From: an uncultured Clostridia bacterium
GTDB taxonomy: Bacteria; Bacillota; Clostridia; TANB77; CAG-508
Assembly (NCBI GenBank): GCA_947628085.1
Contig: CANQYM010000002.1
Location: forward strand, 62,001-126,000
Reading direction: 5' to 3'
DNA: 64,000 bases
In this document: positions 1-8,274 of the stretch, one piece after another
Layout of the letters: every line of letters starts with the position of its first letter
How positions within the stretch are numbered: the first letter of the stretch is position 1
Notes under the pieces: model-generated
Database searches by the model: none
The model's input: only the letters and a program-made list of their open reading frames with translations
Told to the model about the DNA's origin: nothing
Program-made: the position numbers and the translations under genes

Positions 1-249
1 GCTATCTTCACAAACTGCAGAAGCTCTAACTTTAGTCATTTCTCCTTCTTTTAAGTTCTCAAAATTTTCAAATAAATATTTACTACTTATAAATTCTAAA
101 ATACTATCTCCTAAATACTCTAATCTTTCATAGCTTTTTACCTTGTTTTCATATGCATATGATGTATGTGTTAAAGCAGTTTTTAATAGTTGTTTATTAT
201 TAAATGTATATCCAATGTTATTTTCTAAACTACTTAAGTTATTTTCCAA
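1..249 (-). CDS. rnc: Ribonuclease III, N-terminal part (cut by window edge)
   Basis: Double-strand-specific endoribonuclease that processes rRNA precursors and structured mRNAs in the cytoplasm. The first 83 residues are visible and remain open at the left edge. The family signature RLEYLGDSILEF lies at residues about 42-53, preceded by the usual ALTHTSYA stretch. I chose a TTG start at 249 because AGAAGG sits 8 nt upstream of it; a GTG three codons earlier would overlap that ribosome binding site. The gene follows plsX-acpP, the usual order in Firmicutes, but a terminator separates it from acpP, so it probably has its own promoter in the AT-rich stretch 258-345. The dsRNA-binding domain lies outside the window. 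Confidence 0.93.
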   Translation of the reverse strand, partial: MENNLSSLENNIGYTFNNKQLLKTALTHTSYAYENKVKSYERLEYLGDSILEFISSKYLFENFENLKEGEMTKVRASAVCEDS

Positions 250-347
250 TAATTTCACCTTCTTCTACTAATGCTTATATTTTACACATTTTCACCGCTA
301 TTTACAAGTCATTTAAATAAAAAAATATATAAATGAGAACATAATGT

Positions 348-383
348 AAAAAAATGGATTCTTAAAATACTTTTTAAGAATCC
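348..383 (-). terminator. Terminator after acpP
   Basis: A perfect 12-bp stem (356-367 with 372-383, loop TACT) is followed in the minus direction by a run of T. The plus side is also followed by T residues, so it may work both ways. It separates acpP from rnc. Confidence 0.8.
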
Positions 384-414
384 TTTTTTATATTTTGTAT
401 TTAATTTTCTAAAA

Positions 415-654
415 TTATACGTTTTCTTTGATATATTCTACTACATCTCCAACTGTAACTACTTTTTCAGCATCAGAATCTGGAATTTCTAAATCAAATT
501 CTTCCTCTAGAGCCATAACTAGTTCAACTATATCTAAAGAATCTGCTCCTAAATCATCTATAAAAGATGATTCCATTTCTACTGAAGTTTCAGCAACTCC
601 TAATTGTTCAACAATTATTGCTTTAACTTTTTCAAAAATTTCTTCTGTATTCAT
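415..654 (-). CDS. acpP: Acyl carrier protein
   Basis: Small acidic carrier, 79 residues, that holds growing acyl chains during type II fatty-acid synthesis and passes them to PlsX and other acyltransferases. The phosphopantetheine attachment motif GADSLD is present with the modified serine at residue 39. Length and the acidic helical sequence are typical. AGGAGG lies at ordinary distance before the ATG. It sits 79 nt downstream of plsX, as in many Firmicutes, so phospholipid precursor supply and carrier are probably co-transcribed. A terminator follows. Confidence 0.97.
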   Translation of the reverse strand: MNTEEIFEKVKAIIVEQLGVAETSVEMESSFIDDLGADSLDIVELVMALEEEFDLEIPDSDAEKVVTVGDVVEYIKENV

Positions 655-733
655 AAAGTTGTACCTCCTTTTATTTGTTACTAAATTTTATATTCTAGTT
701 TTATTATATGTTAATAAAAAAGTCAAGTATTTT

Positions 734-1753
734 TTAGTTTTTTTCAAATTCCTCTTTCATTTTGTTAACTGCATCACTTTTAACAAAGTTTTCAGCTTGT
801 TTTATAGTAAAATAGAACAAGTATTCATCACTACTTCCATGTGCTTTTACAACAGGTTTCTTTACTCCTAAAAATAAAGCTCCACCATATTCTTTATAAT
901 CCATTGTTTTAGAAAATCTTTTAATTGCTGGCAAACATGGAATTGAACAAATTGTTGTTAAAATATTTCTTTTTAAATTTTCTGTTAAATTTCTTTTTAC
1001 TAATTTTCCAATTCCTTCTGTTGTTTTCAAAAATACATTTCCTGTAAAACCATCAGTAATAACTGCATCAACTTCTCCAGAAAAACAATCTCTTCCTTCT
1101 ACATTTCCTACAAAATTAATACCAAGTTCTTCTGATTTTTCTTTTAACAAATTATATGTTTCTTTTACTAAATCATTACCTTTTGTTTCTTCTGTTCCAA
1201 TATTTAATAGACCTATTTTTGGTTTTTCAATTCCAAATGTATTTTTTAAATATATTGTAGACATTTGTGCAAATTGAAGTAAGTTTATGGGCTTACAATT
1301 AGTATTTGCACCTGCATCCATTAGCATAAAACTTTTTTTATAAGCAGGTAGCATTGGTGCAATTGCTGGTCTATCTATTCCTTTTATTCTTCCTACTAAT
1401 AAAGTTGCTCCTGTAAGTAATGCGCCAGAATTTCCAGCAGATATGAAAACATCTCCTTCATCTTCTTTTAGCATTTTAAATCCAACTACCATAGAAGAAT
1501 CTTTTTTGTGCTTTATAGCAACAGTAGGAACATCTTCCATATCTATTTGTTCTGTTGTGTGTTTTATAGTAACTTTATTTGTAATTTCAGATATAGAATT
1601 TTTACCGTAAATTTCTTTTATTTTAGAATTTATAATTTCTTCATTTCCGATTAAAACTATTTCTGAATCTATTTCTTTTGAAGCTCTAATTGCTCCTCTA
1701 ATTGTTGCATCTGGAGCATTGTCACCACCCATTGCATCTAATAATATTTTCAA
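734..1753 (-). CDS. plsX: Phosphate acyltransferase PlsX
   Basis: Converts acyl-ACP to acyl-phosphate, the first committed step of the PlsX/PlsY route to phosphatidic acid; peripheral at the membrane. The protein opens with the family hallmark ILLDAMGGDNAP and continues with SAGNSGALL and DGFTGNVFLK blocks. I place the start at a TTG (1753) with GGAGGT 6 nt upstream, giving 339 residues, the normal family length. The open frame runs 16 codons further upstream, but that part matches no PlsX and lacks a ribosome binding site. Followed by acpP. The upstream region holds a short TGAC...GTCA inverted repeat near 1851-1864 that could be an operator; I cannot assign a regulator. Confidence 0.95.
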   Translation of the reverse strand: MKILLDAMGGDNAPDATIRGAIRASKEIDSEIVLIGNEEIINSKIKEIYGKNSISEITNKVTIKHTTEQIDMEDVPTVAIKHKKDSSMVVGFKMLKEDEGDVFISAGNSGALLTGATLLVGRIKGIDRPAIAPMLPAYKKSFMLMDAGANTNCKPINLLQFAQMSTIYLKNTFGIEKPKIGLLNIGTEETKGNDLVKETYNLLKEKSEELGINFVGNVEGRDCFSGEVDAVITDGFTGNVFLKTTEGIGKLVKRNLTENLKRNILTTICSIPCLPAIKRFSKTMDYKEYGGALFLGVKKPVVKAHGSSDEYLFYFTIKQAENFVKSDAVNKMKEEFEKN

Positions 1754-1884
1754 AATGTTACCTCCAAACTTAAATGCTAAAAGTGTTTTTATATTAGACA
1801 TTTAATATTTTAATTTTTTTTATTAAAAAAAGCAATAGTTTTTTGCTTTTCTGACCACTAAGTCATTTTATATCATAAAAGATA

Positions 1885-1922
1885 TAAAAAAACAAGAGTT
1901 ACTTAAAATTAAGTAACTCTTG
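1885..1922 (-). terminator. Terminator after tuf
   Basis: A 14-bp perfect stem (1893-1906 with 1909-1922) followed in the minus direction by seven T. It closes the str operon and isolates it from plsX. Confidence 0.88.
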
Positions 1923-1939
1923 AAAATATAAATTATTTT

Positions 1940-3142
1940 TTATCCTAATATTTCTGATACAACACCAGAACCTACTGTTCTACCACCTTCACGAATAGCA
2001 AATCTTAATCCTTTTTCGATAGCTATTGGTGTGATTAATTCGATTGTCATAGAAACATTATCACCTGGCATTACCATATCAACACCTGCTGGTAAATCGA
2101 TAACACCTGTAACGTCTGTTGTTCTGAAATAGAATTGTGGTCTATATCCATTAAAGAATGGTGTATGTCTTCCACCTTCTTCTTTTGTTAGAACATAAAC
2201 TTCTGATTTGAATTTTGTATGTGGGTTGATTGTTCCTGGTTTTGATATAACTTGACCTCTTTCAACGTCTTTTCTATCAATTCCTCTTAAAAGAACACCT
2301 ATATTATCTCCAGCTTCTGCTTGATCTAATAATTTTCTGAACATTTCAACACCAGTAACAACTGTTTTTCTTCTTTCTGTTGATAATCCAACGATTTCAA
2401 CTTCGTCTTGGATTTTAACAACTCCTCTTTCTACTCTACCTGTAGCAACTGTTCCACGTCCAGTAATTGTGAATACGTCTTCAACTGGCATTAAGAATGG
2501 TTGGTCTGTTGGTCTATCTGGAGTTGGTATATAACTATCTACAGCATCTAATAATTCTTTAATTGGTGTATAAACAGGATCATTTGGATCTGTTGAGTTT
2601 GACTCTAATACATTTAATGAAGATCCTTTTATAATTGGAATTTCATCTCCTGGGAAATCATATTTAGATAATAAGTCTCTAACTTCCATTTCAACTAATT
2701 CTAATAATTCTGGATCATCAACCATATCGCATTTATTTAAGTAAACAACGATATATTTAACTCCAACTTGTCTAGCAAGTAATATATGCTCTCTTGTTTG
2801 AGGCATTGGTCCATCAGCAGCTGAAACTACTAATATAGCACCATCCATTTGAGCAGCACCTGTAATCATGTTTTTAACATAGTCAGCGTGTCCTGGGCAG
2901 TCAACGTGAGCATAGTGTCTTTTATCTGTTTCATATTCAACGTGAGCTGTGTTAATTGTGATTCCTCTTGCTTTTTCTTCTGGAGCTCCATCGATTTGAT
3001 CATAAGCTGTATATTGAGCTTTTCCTAATAATCCTAAATATTTTGTAATAGCTGCAGTTGTTGTTGTTTTTCCATGGTCAACGTGTCCGATTGTACCAAT
3101 GTTAACGTGTGGTTTTGTTCTTTCGAATTTAGCTTTAGCCAT
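1940..3142 (-). CDS. tuf: Elongation factor Tu
   Basis: GTPase that delivers aminoacyl-tRNA to the ribosomal A site. Full length, 400 residues, with G1 GHVDHGKT, switch [11 protein letters not shown]4 NKCD and the C-terminal [12 protein letters not shown] block. AGGAGG precedes the ATG. Last gene of the str cluster rpsL-rpsG-fusA-tuf; a 222-nt spacer containing a long hairpin separates it from fusA, so tuf may also have its own promoter, as is common for this very highly expressed gene. A strong terminator follows. Confidence 0.98.
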   Translation of the reverse strand: MAKAKFERTKPHVNIGTIGHVDHGKTTTTAAITKYLGLLGKAQYTAYDQIDGAPEEKARGITINTAHVEYETDKRHYAHVDCPGHADYVKNMITGAAQMDGAILVVSAADGPMPQTREHILLARQVGVKYIVVYLNKCDMVDDPELLELVEMEVRDLLSKYDFPGDEIPIIKGSSLNVLESNSTDPNDPVYTPIKELLDAVDSYIPTPDRPTDQPFLMPVEDVFTITGRGTVATGRVERGVVKIQDEVEIVGLSTERRKTVVTGVEMFRKLLDQAEAGDNIGVLLRGIDRKDVERGQVISKPGTINPHTKFKSEVYVLTKEEGGRHTPFFNGYRPQFYFRTTDVTGVIDLPAGVDMVMPGDNVSMTIELITPIAIEKGLRFAIREGGRTVGSGVVSEILG

Positions 3143-3306
3143 TTTTTAATCCTCCTTTAATTTTTTGAGATTACTCTCTTTTCTTTATTTTTAAAATTTA
3201 ATGACTTTATTTGTAATCACTTGCATTTTACACTATAACTATTAAAAAAGCAAGTAATTTTTTACAATTTTATTACAATAAGCATCTATCGCTTACGCGG
3301 TACATA

Positions 3307-3353
3307 TTTGTATTTGATATTTGTATTTGGAAAGTTAAAATATCAAATACAAA
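3307..3353 (-). repeat. Long inverted repeat between fusA and tuf
   Basis: A 15-bp perfect stem (3307-3321 with 3339-3353) around a 17-nt loop begins 11 nt after the fusA stop. No T run follows in the minus direction, so this is not a standard terminator. It could be a processing site or a partial attenuator setting the fusA:tuf mRNA ratio. The spacer up to tuf is otherwise AT-rich with no gene. Confidence 0.55.
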
Positions 3354-3364
3354 ACATATTTAGC

Positions 3365-5449
3365 CTATTCATTATTTTTTGCTCTTGAAGCAACAATTGT
3401 TTCAAGAATTGATTTTGGAACTTCTTCATAATGAGAAGGTTCCATTGAGTATGTTCCTCTACCTTGTGTTTTTGAACGTAAGTCTGTTGCATATCCAAAC
3501 ATTTCAGAAAGTGGTATAAATGCACGAATTTCTTGTAATCCGTCTACACCTTCCATACCTTCCATTCTACCACGTCTAGAGTTTACATCTCCTATAACAT
3601 CTCCCATATATTCTTCTGGAACTGTTATTTCAACTTTCATAATTGGCTCTAATATAACTGATTTAGCTTGTTTACATCCTTCTTTGAATGCCATAGAACC
3701 AGCAATTTTGAATGCCATTTCTGAAGAGTCTACTTCATGGTATGAACCATCAACTAATGTAGCTTTGAAGTCTATAACTGGATATCCAGCAAGAACACCG
3801 CTTTCAGCAGCTTCTCTAATTCCTTCTTCAACTGGTTTAACATATTCTTTTGGAACAACACCACCAACGATTTTGCTCTCAAATTGAATTCCTGTTCCTG
3901 GCTCTAATGGTTCCATTTCTAACCAAACGTGACCATATTGTCCTCTACCACCAGATTGACGAATGAATTTTCCTTCAACTCTAACACTGTTTCTAATTGT
4001 TTCTTTGTAAGCAACTTGTGGTTTACCTACATTACATTCAACCTTGAATTCTCTTTTTAATCTATCTACTATGATGTCTAGGTGTAACTCACCCATACCA
4101 GCAATAATAGTTTGACCTGTTTCTTGGTTTGTGTATGTTTTAAATGTTGGATCTTCTTCAGCAAGTTTTGCTAAAGCAATTCCCATTTTTTCTTGAGCTG
4201 CTTTATCTTTTGGCTCAATAGCTATATCAATAACTGGTTCTGGGAATTCCATTGATTCTAGAATAACTGGGTGATCAATATCACATAATGTATCACCTGT
4301 TGTAACTTCTTTTAATCCAACTGCAGCTGCAATATCACCAGAATATACTTTATCTATATCTTCTCTGTGATTTGAGTGCATTTGAAGAATTCTACCAATT
4401 CTTTCTTTTTTATCTTTATTAGAGTTAAGAACTGTAGAACCTGATTCTAATGTTCCTGAATATACTCTAAAGAAGCATAATTTTCCAACAAATGGGTCTG
4501 TTGCAATTTTAAATGCAAGAGCTGCAAATGGTTCATTATCTGAAGTTTTTCTTTCAACTTCGTTTCCATCTAAGTCAACACCTTTGATATGAGCTATATC
4601 AAGTGGTGATGGCATGTAGTCAACTACTGCATCTAATAATTCTTGAACACCTTTGTTTTTATAAGAAGAACCGCAAGTAACTGGAACTATTGTGTTATTT
4701 ATTGTTCCAACTCTTAATCCTTTTTTGATTTCTTCTTGAGTTAGTTCTTCTCCTTCTAAGTATTTCATCATTAATTCTTCATCTTGTTCAGCAACAGATT
4801 CTACCATTTTTTCATGATATTCTTTTGCTAAATCTTTCATATCATCAGGAATTTCTATTTCTTCAACTTCTTTTCCTAAATCATCTTTGTGAACAAATGC
4901 TTTCATTTTGATTAAGTCAACAATTCCTTTGAAATTGTCTTCTGCACCAATTGGTAATTGAATTGGAACAGCATTTGCTTTTAATCTATTTTTTAATTGG
5001 TCTACACAAAGCATAAAGTTTGCACCTGTGATATCCATTTTATTTACATATACCATTCTTGGTACATTATATTTATCTGCTTGTCTCCAAACAGTTTCTG
5101 TTTGTGGTTGAACACCACCTTTAGCAGCTAATATTGTAACCGCACCATCAAGAACTTTTAAAGATCTTTGAACCTCAACTGTAAAATCAACGTGTCCAGG
5201 AGTATCTATAATGTTTATTCTGTTATTATTCCAGAAACATGTTGTTGCAGCAGAAGTAATTGTTATACCTCTTTCTTGTTCTTGTTCCATCCAGTCCATT
5301 GTTGCAGCGCCTTCATGAACTTCTCCTATTTTATGAGTTTTACCTGTGTAAAATAGAATTCTTTCAGTTGTTGTGGTTTTACCTGCATCTATATGAGCTA
5401 CTATTCCTATATTTCTTGTTCTTTCTAATGAGTATGCTCTTCCTGCCAC
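3365..5449 (-). CDS. fusA: Elongation factor G
   Basis: Translocation GTPase, 694 residues, full length. It shows G1 [14 protein letters not shown]2/G3 region [10 protein letters not shown] and [12 protein letters not shown], and the C-terminal domain IV/V features ending in the usual [10 protein letters not shown] block. The start is GTG with GGAGG 8 nt upstream. It lies 15 nt after rpsG, so these two are clearly co-transcribed within the str operon. This is the elongation-type factor with normal length; nothing suggests a tetracycline-protection paralogue. Confidence 0.97.
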   Translation of the reverse strand: MAGRAYSLERTRNIGIVAHIDAGKTTTTERILFYTGKTHKIGEVHEGAATMDWMEQEQERGITITSAATTCFWNNNRINIIDTPGHVDFTVEVQRSLKVLDGAVTILAAKGGVQPQTETVWRQADKYNVPRMVYVNKMDITGANFMLCVDQLKNRLKANAVPIQLPIGAEDNFKGIVDLIKMKAFVHKDDLGKEVEEIEIPDDMKDLAKEYHEKMVESVAEQDEELMMKYLEGEELTQEEIKKGLRVGTINNTIVPVTCGSSYKNKGVQELLDAVVDYMPSPLDIAHIKGVDLDGNEVERKTSDNEPFAALAFKIATDPFVGKLCFFRVYSGTLESGSTVLNSNKDKKERIGRILQMHSNHREDIDKVYSGDIAAAVGLKEVTTGDTLCDIDHPVILESMEFPEPVIDIAIEPKDKAAQEKMGIALAKLAEEDPTFKTYTNQETGQTIIAGMGELHLDIIVDRLKREFKVECNVGKPQVAYKETIRNSVRVEGKFIRQSGGRGQYGHVWLEMEPLEPGTGIQFESKIVGGVVPKEYVKPVEEGIREAAESGVLAGYPVIDFKATLVDGSYHEVDSSEMAFKIAGSMAFKEGCKQAKSVILEPIMKVEITVPEEYMGDVIGDVNSRRGRMEGMEGVDGLQEIRAFIPLSEMFGYATDLRSKTQGRGTYSMEPSHYEEVPKSILETIVASRAKNNE

Positions 5450-5464
5450 TTTATTTTCCTCCTT

Positions 5465-5935
5465 TTACCATTTGTAATGTGCGAAAGCTTTATTAGCTTC
5501 AGCCATTCTATGTGTATCTTCTTTCTTCTTAAATGCTCCACCATTTCCGTTTATAGCATCTATTATTTCTCCGGCTAATTTTTCAGACATTGTTTTTTCA
5601 TGTCTTTTTCTAGCATATGTTACTAACCATCTTAAACCTAAAGTTTGTCTTCTTTCTGGTCTAATCTCTAATGGTACTTGGTATGTTGCACCACCAACTC
5701 TTCTTGCTTTAACTTCAAGAACTGGCATTACATTTTCTAAAGCTGCTTCAAATACTTCTAATGGGTCTTTTTGTTCTTTTTCTTTTACTATATCAAAAGC
5801 ACCATAAACTATACTTTGAGCAACTGATTTTTTACCATCTAGCATTATATTGTTAATTAATTTTGTAACAACTTTGCTATTATATAGTGGATCTGGTAAT
5901 ACATCTCTTTTTGCTATATATCCTTTTCTTGACAC
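5465..5935 (-). CDS. rpsG: 30S ribosomal protein S7
   Basis: Primary 16S rRNA-binding protein that nucleates assembly of the 30S head; 156 residues, normal length. Begins [15 protein letters not shown] and contains [15 protein letters not shown], both family hallmarks. GTG start with GGAGG upstream. In Escherichia coli S7 represses its own operon by binding the rpsL-rpsG intercistronic mRNA; here the equivalent 169-nt spacer holds three hairpins (see 5965-6077), which makes a similar feedback possible but unproven. Confidence 0.97.
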   Translation of the reverse strand: MSRKGYIAKRDVLPDPLYNSKVVTKLINNIMLDGKKSVAQSIVYGAFDIVKEKEQKDPLEVFEAALENVMPVLEVKARRVGGATYQVPLEIRPERRQTLGLRWLVTYARKRHEKTMSEKLAGEIIDAINGNGGAFKKKEDTHRMAEANKAFAHYKW

Positions 5936-5964
5936 TATACTTCCCTCCTATTTTAATATTTTAC

Positions 5965-6077
5965 TTCTGCACATAATGCAGAAAGGTACTCTGAAAAGAT
6001 TATTTCACTTTTCCGTAATAGTGCAAGAATTTCTTTTTTATATAACATATATTCCATAAAAAGAATTATGCACTATT
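5965..6077 (-). promoter_or_regulatory. Hairpin cluster in the rpsL-rpsG spacer
   Basis: Three inverted repeats follow each other: 5965-5983 (7-bp stem, loop CATAA), 5993-6013 (6-bp stem GAAAAG/CTTTTC) and 6017-6077 (about 20-bp bulged stem beginning with nine paired bases AATAGTGCA). None is followed by a good T run. Position between S12 and S7 genes matches the place where S7 binds its own mRNA in E. coli, so a translational control element or processing site is a reasonable inference. Confidence 0.45.
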
Positions 6078-6104
6078 ATCAATTAATAAATTTAATTTCA
6101 AATT

Positions 6105-6518
6105 TTATTTTTTAGGTTTTTTAGCACCATATTTAGATCTAGCTTGCATTCTATCTTTAACACCAGCTGTATCTAATGTACCTCTAATTATATGGTATCT
6201 AACACCAGGTAAGTCTTTTACTCTTCCACCTCTTATAAGTACAACACTGTGCTCTTGTAAGTTGTGACCTACACCAGGGATGTAAGAAGTAACTTCATAT
6301 CCATTTGAAAGTTTAACTCTGGCAACTTTTCTTAAAGCAGAGTTAGGCTTCTTAGGAGTAACTGTTTTAACAACTGTACATACACCTCTTTTTTGTGGTG
6401 CTCTATTATCTGTTTGAACTTTTTTTCTAGAGTTGTAACCTTTTTGAAGAGCAGGGGCTGTAGATTTTGTTGTTCCAGTTTGTCTACCTTTTCTTACTAA
6501 TTGATTAATTGTTGGCAT
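6105..6518 (-). CDS. rpsL: 30S ribosomal protein S12
   Basis: Decoding-centre protein of the small subunit, 137 residues. The streptomycin-relevant loop [11 protein letters not shown] and the [12 protein letters not shown] block are intact with ordinary wild-type residues. First gene of the str operon. AGGTG precedes the ATG. Immediately upstream (6519-6635) is AT-rich DNA likely to hold the operon promoter, downstream of the terminator of the preceding coiled-coil operon. The usual neighbours rpoB-rpoC and rplGB are not here; the str block has been separated from rpoBC. Confidence 0.97.
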   Translation of the reverse strand: MPTINQLVRKGRQTGTTKSTAPALQKGYNSRKKVQTDNRAPQKRGVCTVVKTVTPKKPNSALRKVARVKLSNGYEVTSYIPGVGHNLQEHSVVLIRGGRVKDLPGVRYHIIRGTLDTAGVKDRMQARSKYGAKKPKK

Positions 6519-6635
6519 TCTTCTTTTTCACCTCATTTCTTTTTTAAAATTAATTTTTAGAATTTAATTTTTTAGAATATCTTGATTATCAATTTTTTAT
6601 TTTGCCATTAAATTCTAATTTACTTTTTATTTTTT

Positions 6636-6685
6636 ATAATAAAAAGATACGTTAAATGTAGGTTTCCCTAACAAATAACGTATCT
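6636..6685 (-). terminator. Terminator of the coiled-coil operon
   Basis: A 10-bp outer stem (6645-6654 with 6676-6685) encloses a smaller TAGG/CCTA stem capped by a GAAA tetraloop; TTTTTATTA follows in the minus direction. It lies between the stop of the 434-residue gene and rpsL. Confidence 0.75.
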
Positions 6686-6774
6686 ATTTTATCATTTTTG
6701 AAATATAATGTCAACAGTTTAAAATAAGTTTATTTTCTATTTATACAGGCAATTTAAATTCATTTTTCATATTG

Positions 6775-8079
6775 CTATTCTCTTTCTTCATAATTTTCAT
6801 CTTTTAAATTCCTATCAAAAGTCTTTCTGCCTTTTTCTACTTCTGTTTGTGCATCTTTTACAACTGTTTCTACTTTTGTATTTTTCATACGTATAATTTT
6901 CTTTCTTGCTTTTTGCTTAGCTTTTTCAATTCTTTCTTGATCTTTTATTTTAAAATCTTTCATCTCTTCTTTTGTTAAAGCCCATTTCTTCTTTTCTTCT
7001 TCTGTATTAACTTTTTCTTCAGTTCTTTTTATTTCAGATCTAATAGCAGATTCTACATTTTCATATGTTCTCTCATAAGCTAAGCCCTGTCTATATATAA
7101 TATTTTTAATTGGATGTTTTATACTTTCGATTGGATGTCTTAATATCCAACCTATATTATCCCAAAATCCTGGCTTTTTAACGCTTATAGGTAAATATGC
7201 TTTAATATTTTCTCTTTTATCTGGATCAGTTAGTATGTTATCTGTTAATTGATTTATAATTGTCTCTCTTTTTGATTTTTCTATTAGATCAATTGGTCTT
7301 CCCTCTTCTCTTAGTTCAAGATCTTGTCCATATACAGAAATTTTTTTCCTTTTCTCATCACGTTCTTCTCTTGCTTTTACAGGTTTCTCTAAATTTCTTT
7401 TTCTCTTTTCTAAATCTGCAAGTTTTACTCTTAATGACCTTACTAATTTTAATTTTTTTGCTACCTCATCACTTGAACATCCTTTTACTTTGAGATCATA
7501 TTTTCGTTTTGTTTCTTCATAATCTTTTTCTGCATCCTCGTAATCTTTTTTCGTAGTTTCATATTCCTTCATTGTAGCTTCAAGACGTTGTCGTAGTGTT
7601 TTAACTTTTAATTCAGGAGTATCCGATATTTCCGATTCTAGCTCTGTAAGTCTTCTTTGCGCATCAGCAGTTCTTCCGCCTTCTGTAAAACTTTTTTCTG
7701 CCTCTTCTATAGCTTTAACATCTCTTTCATCAGTATGTTTATCTTTATATTCTCTCATTTTGGCAGTAACTTGGCTTACTATTTCATTTATTATCTTATT
7801 AGCATCGTCAGTTCCCCTAATCATTGATGCTTCTATTTCTTTACCTCTACGCATTATTGTACTGTCAATTTCTGCTAAAATACTTTTTATTCTTGATTGC
7901 TTACCATCAATTTTGGTTTTCTTTTCTTGTCTGTCTATTTCTTCATCTAACTTATCCAATAATTGATCTAATACTTGAAGTACATCGCTAAATTCAGTAT
8001 TTACTTTTTTTTCAGCAACTAAATTTCTCATTGCTTCGTTTTTAGATTTTTCTTCTCTATCTTCCATTTTACTCTCCAT
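6775..8079 (-). CDS. Charged coiled-coil protein, unknown function (operon gene 3)
   Basis: I do not recognise this 434-residue protein. It is extremely rich in Glu, Lys, Arg and Asp and almost all predicted helix, with long heptad-like stretches at roughly residues 25-235 and 340-430 and no signal peptide or membrane segment. A less charged island near residues 290-335 contains two copies of an HPI element, RHPIESIK followed by HPIKNII. The same signature occurs in the 1296-residue protein of this operon. The frame starts 2 nt after the stop of the 53-residue gene, which suggests translational coupling; an in-frame ATG at codon 5 with GGAGAG just before it is an alternative start. Likely a cytoplasmic structural or scaffold protein; that is inference. 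Confidence 0.8.
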   Translation of the reverse strand: MESKMEDREEKSKNEAMRNLVAEKKVNTEFSDVLQVLDQLLDKLDEEIDRQEKKTKIDGKQSRIKSILAEIDSTIMRRGKEIEASMIRGTDDANKIINEIVSQVTAKMREYKDKHTDERDVKAIEEAEKSFTEGGRTADAQRRLTELESEISDTPELKVKTLRQRLEATMKEYETTKKDYEDAEKDYEETKRKYDLKVKGCSSDEVAKKLKLVRSLRVKLADLEKRKRNLEKPVKAREERDEKRKKISVYGQDLELREEGRPIDLIEKSKRETIINQLTDNILTDPDKRENIKAYLPISVKKPGFWDNIGWILRHPIESIKHPIKNIIYRQGLAYERTYENVESAIRSEIKRTEEKVNTEEEKKKWALTKEEMKDFKIKDQERIEKAKQKARKKIIRMKNTKVETVVKDAQTEVEKGRKTFDRNLKDENYEERE

Positions 8080-8081
8080 TT

Positions 8082-8243
8082 TTATAAATTTTCTAACAAG
8101 TCTAATCTTGCTTTTATTTTTGATAGTAAAATTATGTATTCTTGTAATTCTTCCTTAGACATTTGTTTAATTGCATCGTCAGTTAACCTACTTTCAATTA
8201 ATTCTATATTTTTTCTATATTTTTCTATCTCTATTCTATCCAT
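8082..8243 (-). CDS. Small helical protein, unknown function (operon gene 2)
   Basis: A 53-residue, probably all-helical protein sitting between the two large coiled-coil genes. I choose the ATG at 8243 because GGGGG lies about 7 nt upstream; a GTG at 8282 is in frame and would overlap the end of the preceding gene by 8 nt. Sequence begins MDRIEIEKYRKN and ends LLENL, with regularly spaced Leu and Ile suggesting a helical hairpin. Its tight placement (31 nt after one partner, 2 nt before the other) implies it is made with them, perhaps as a subunit or adaptor. No family recognised. Confidence 0.7.
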   Translation of the reverse strand: MDRIEIEKYRKNIELIESRLTDDAIKQMSKEELQEYIILLSKIKARLDLLENL

Positions 8244-8274
8244 ACTTTTCCCCCAAATTTTATATGAATATTTT

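Noticed and set aside
250-258. GTG at 258 as the start of rnc
   Set aside because: It would overlap the AGAAGG ribosome binding site; the TTG at 249 has proper spacing.
428-871. Plus-strand open frame opposite acpP and plsX
   Set aside because: It is the antisense of two certain genes, has no ribosome binding site, and its Ser/Phe/Leu-rich sequence is typical of a shadow.
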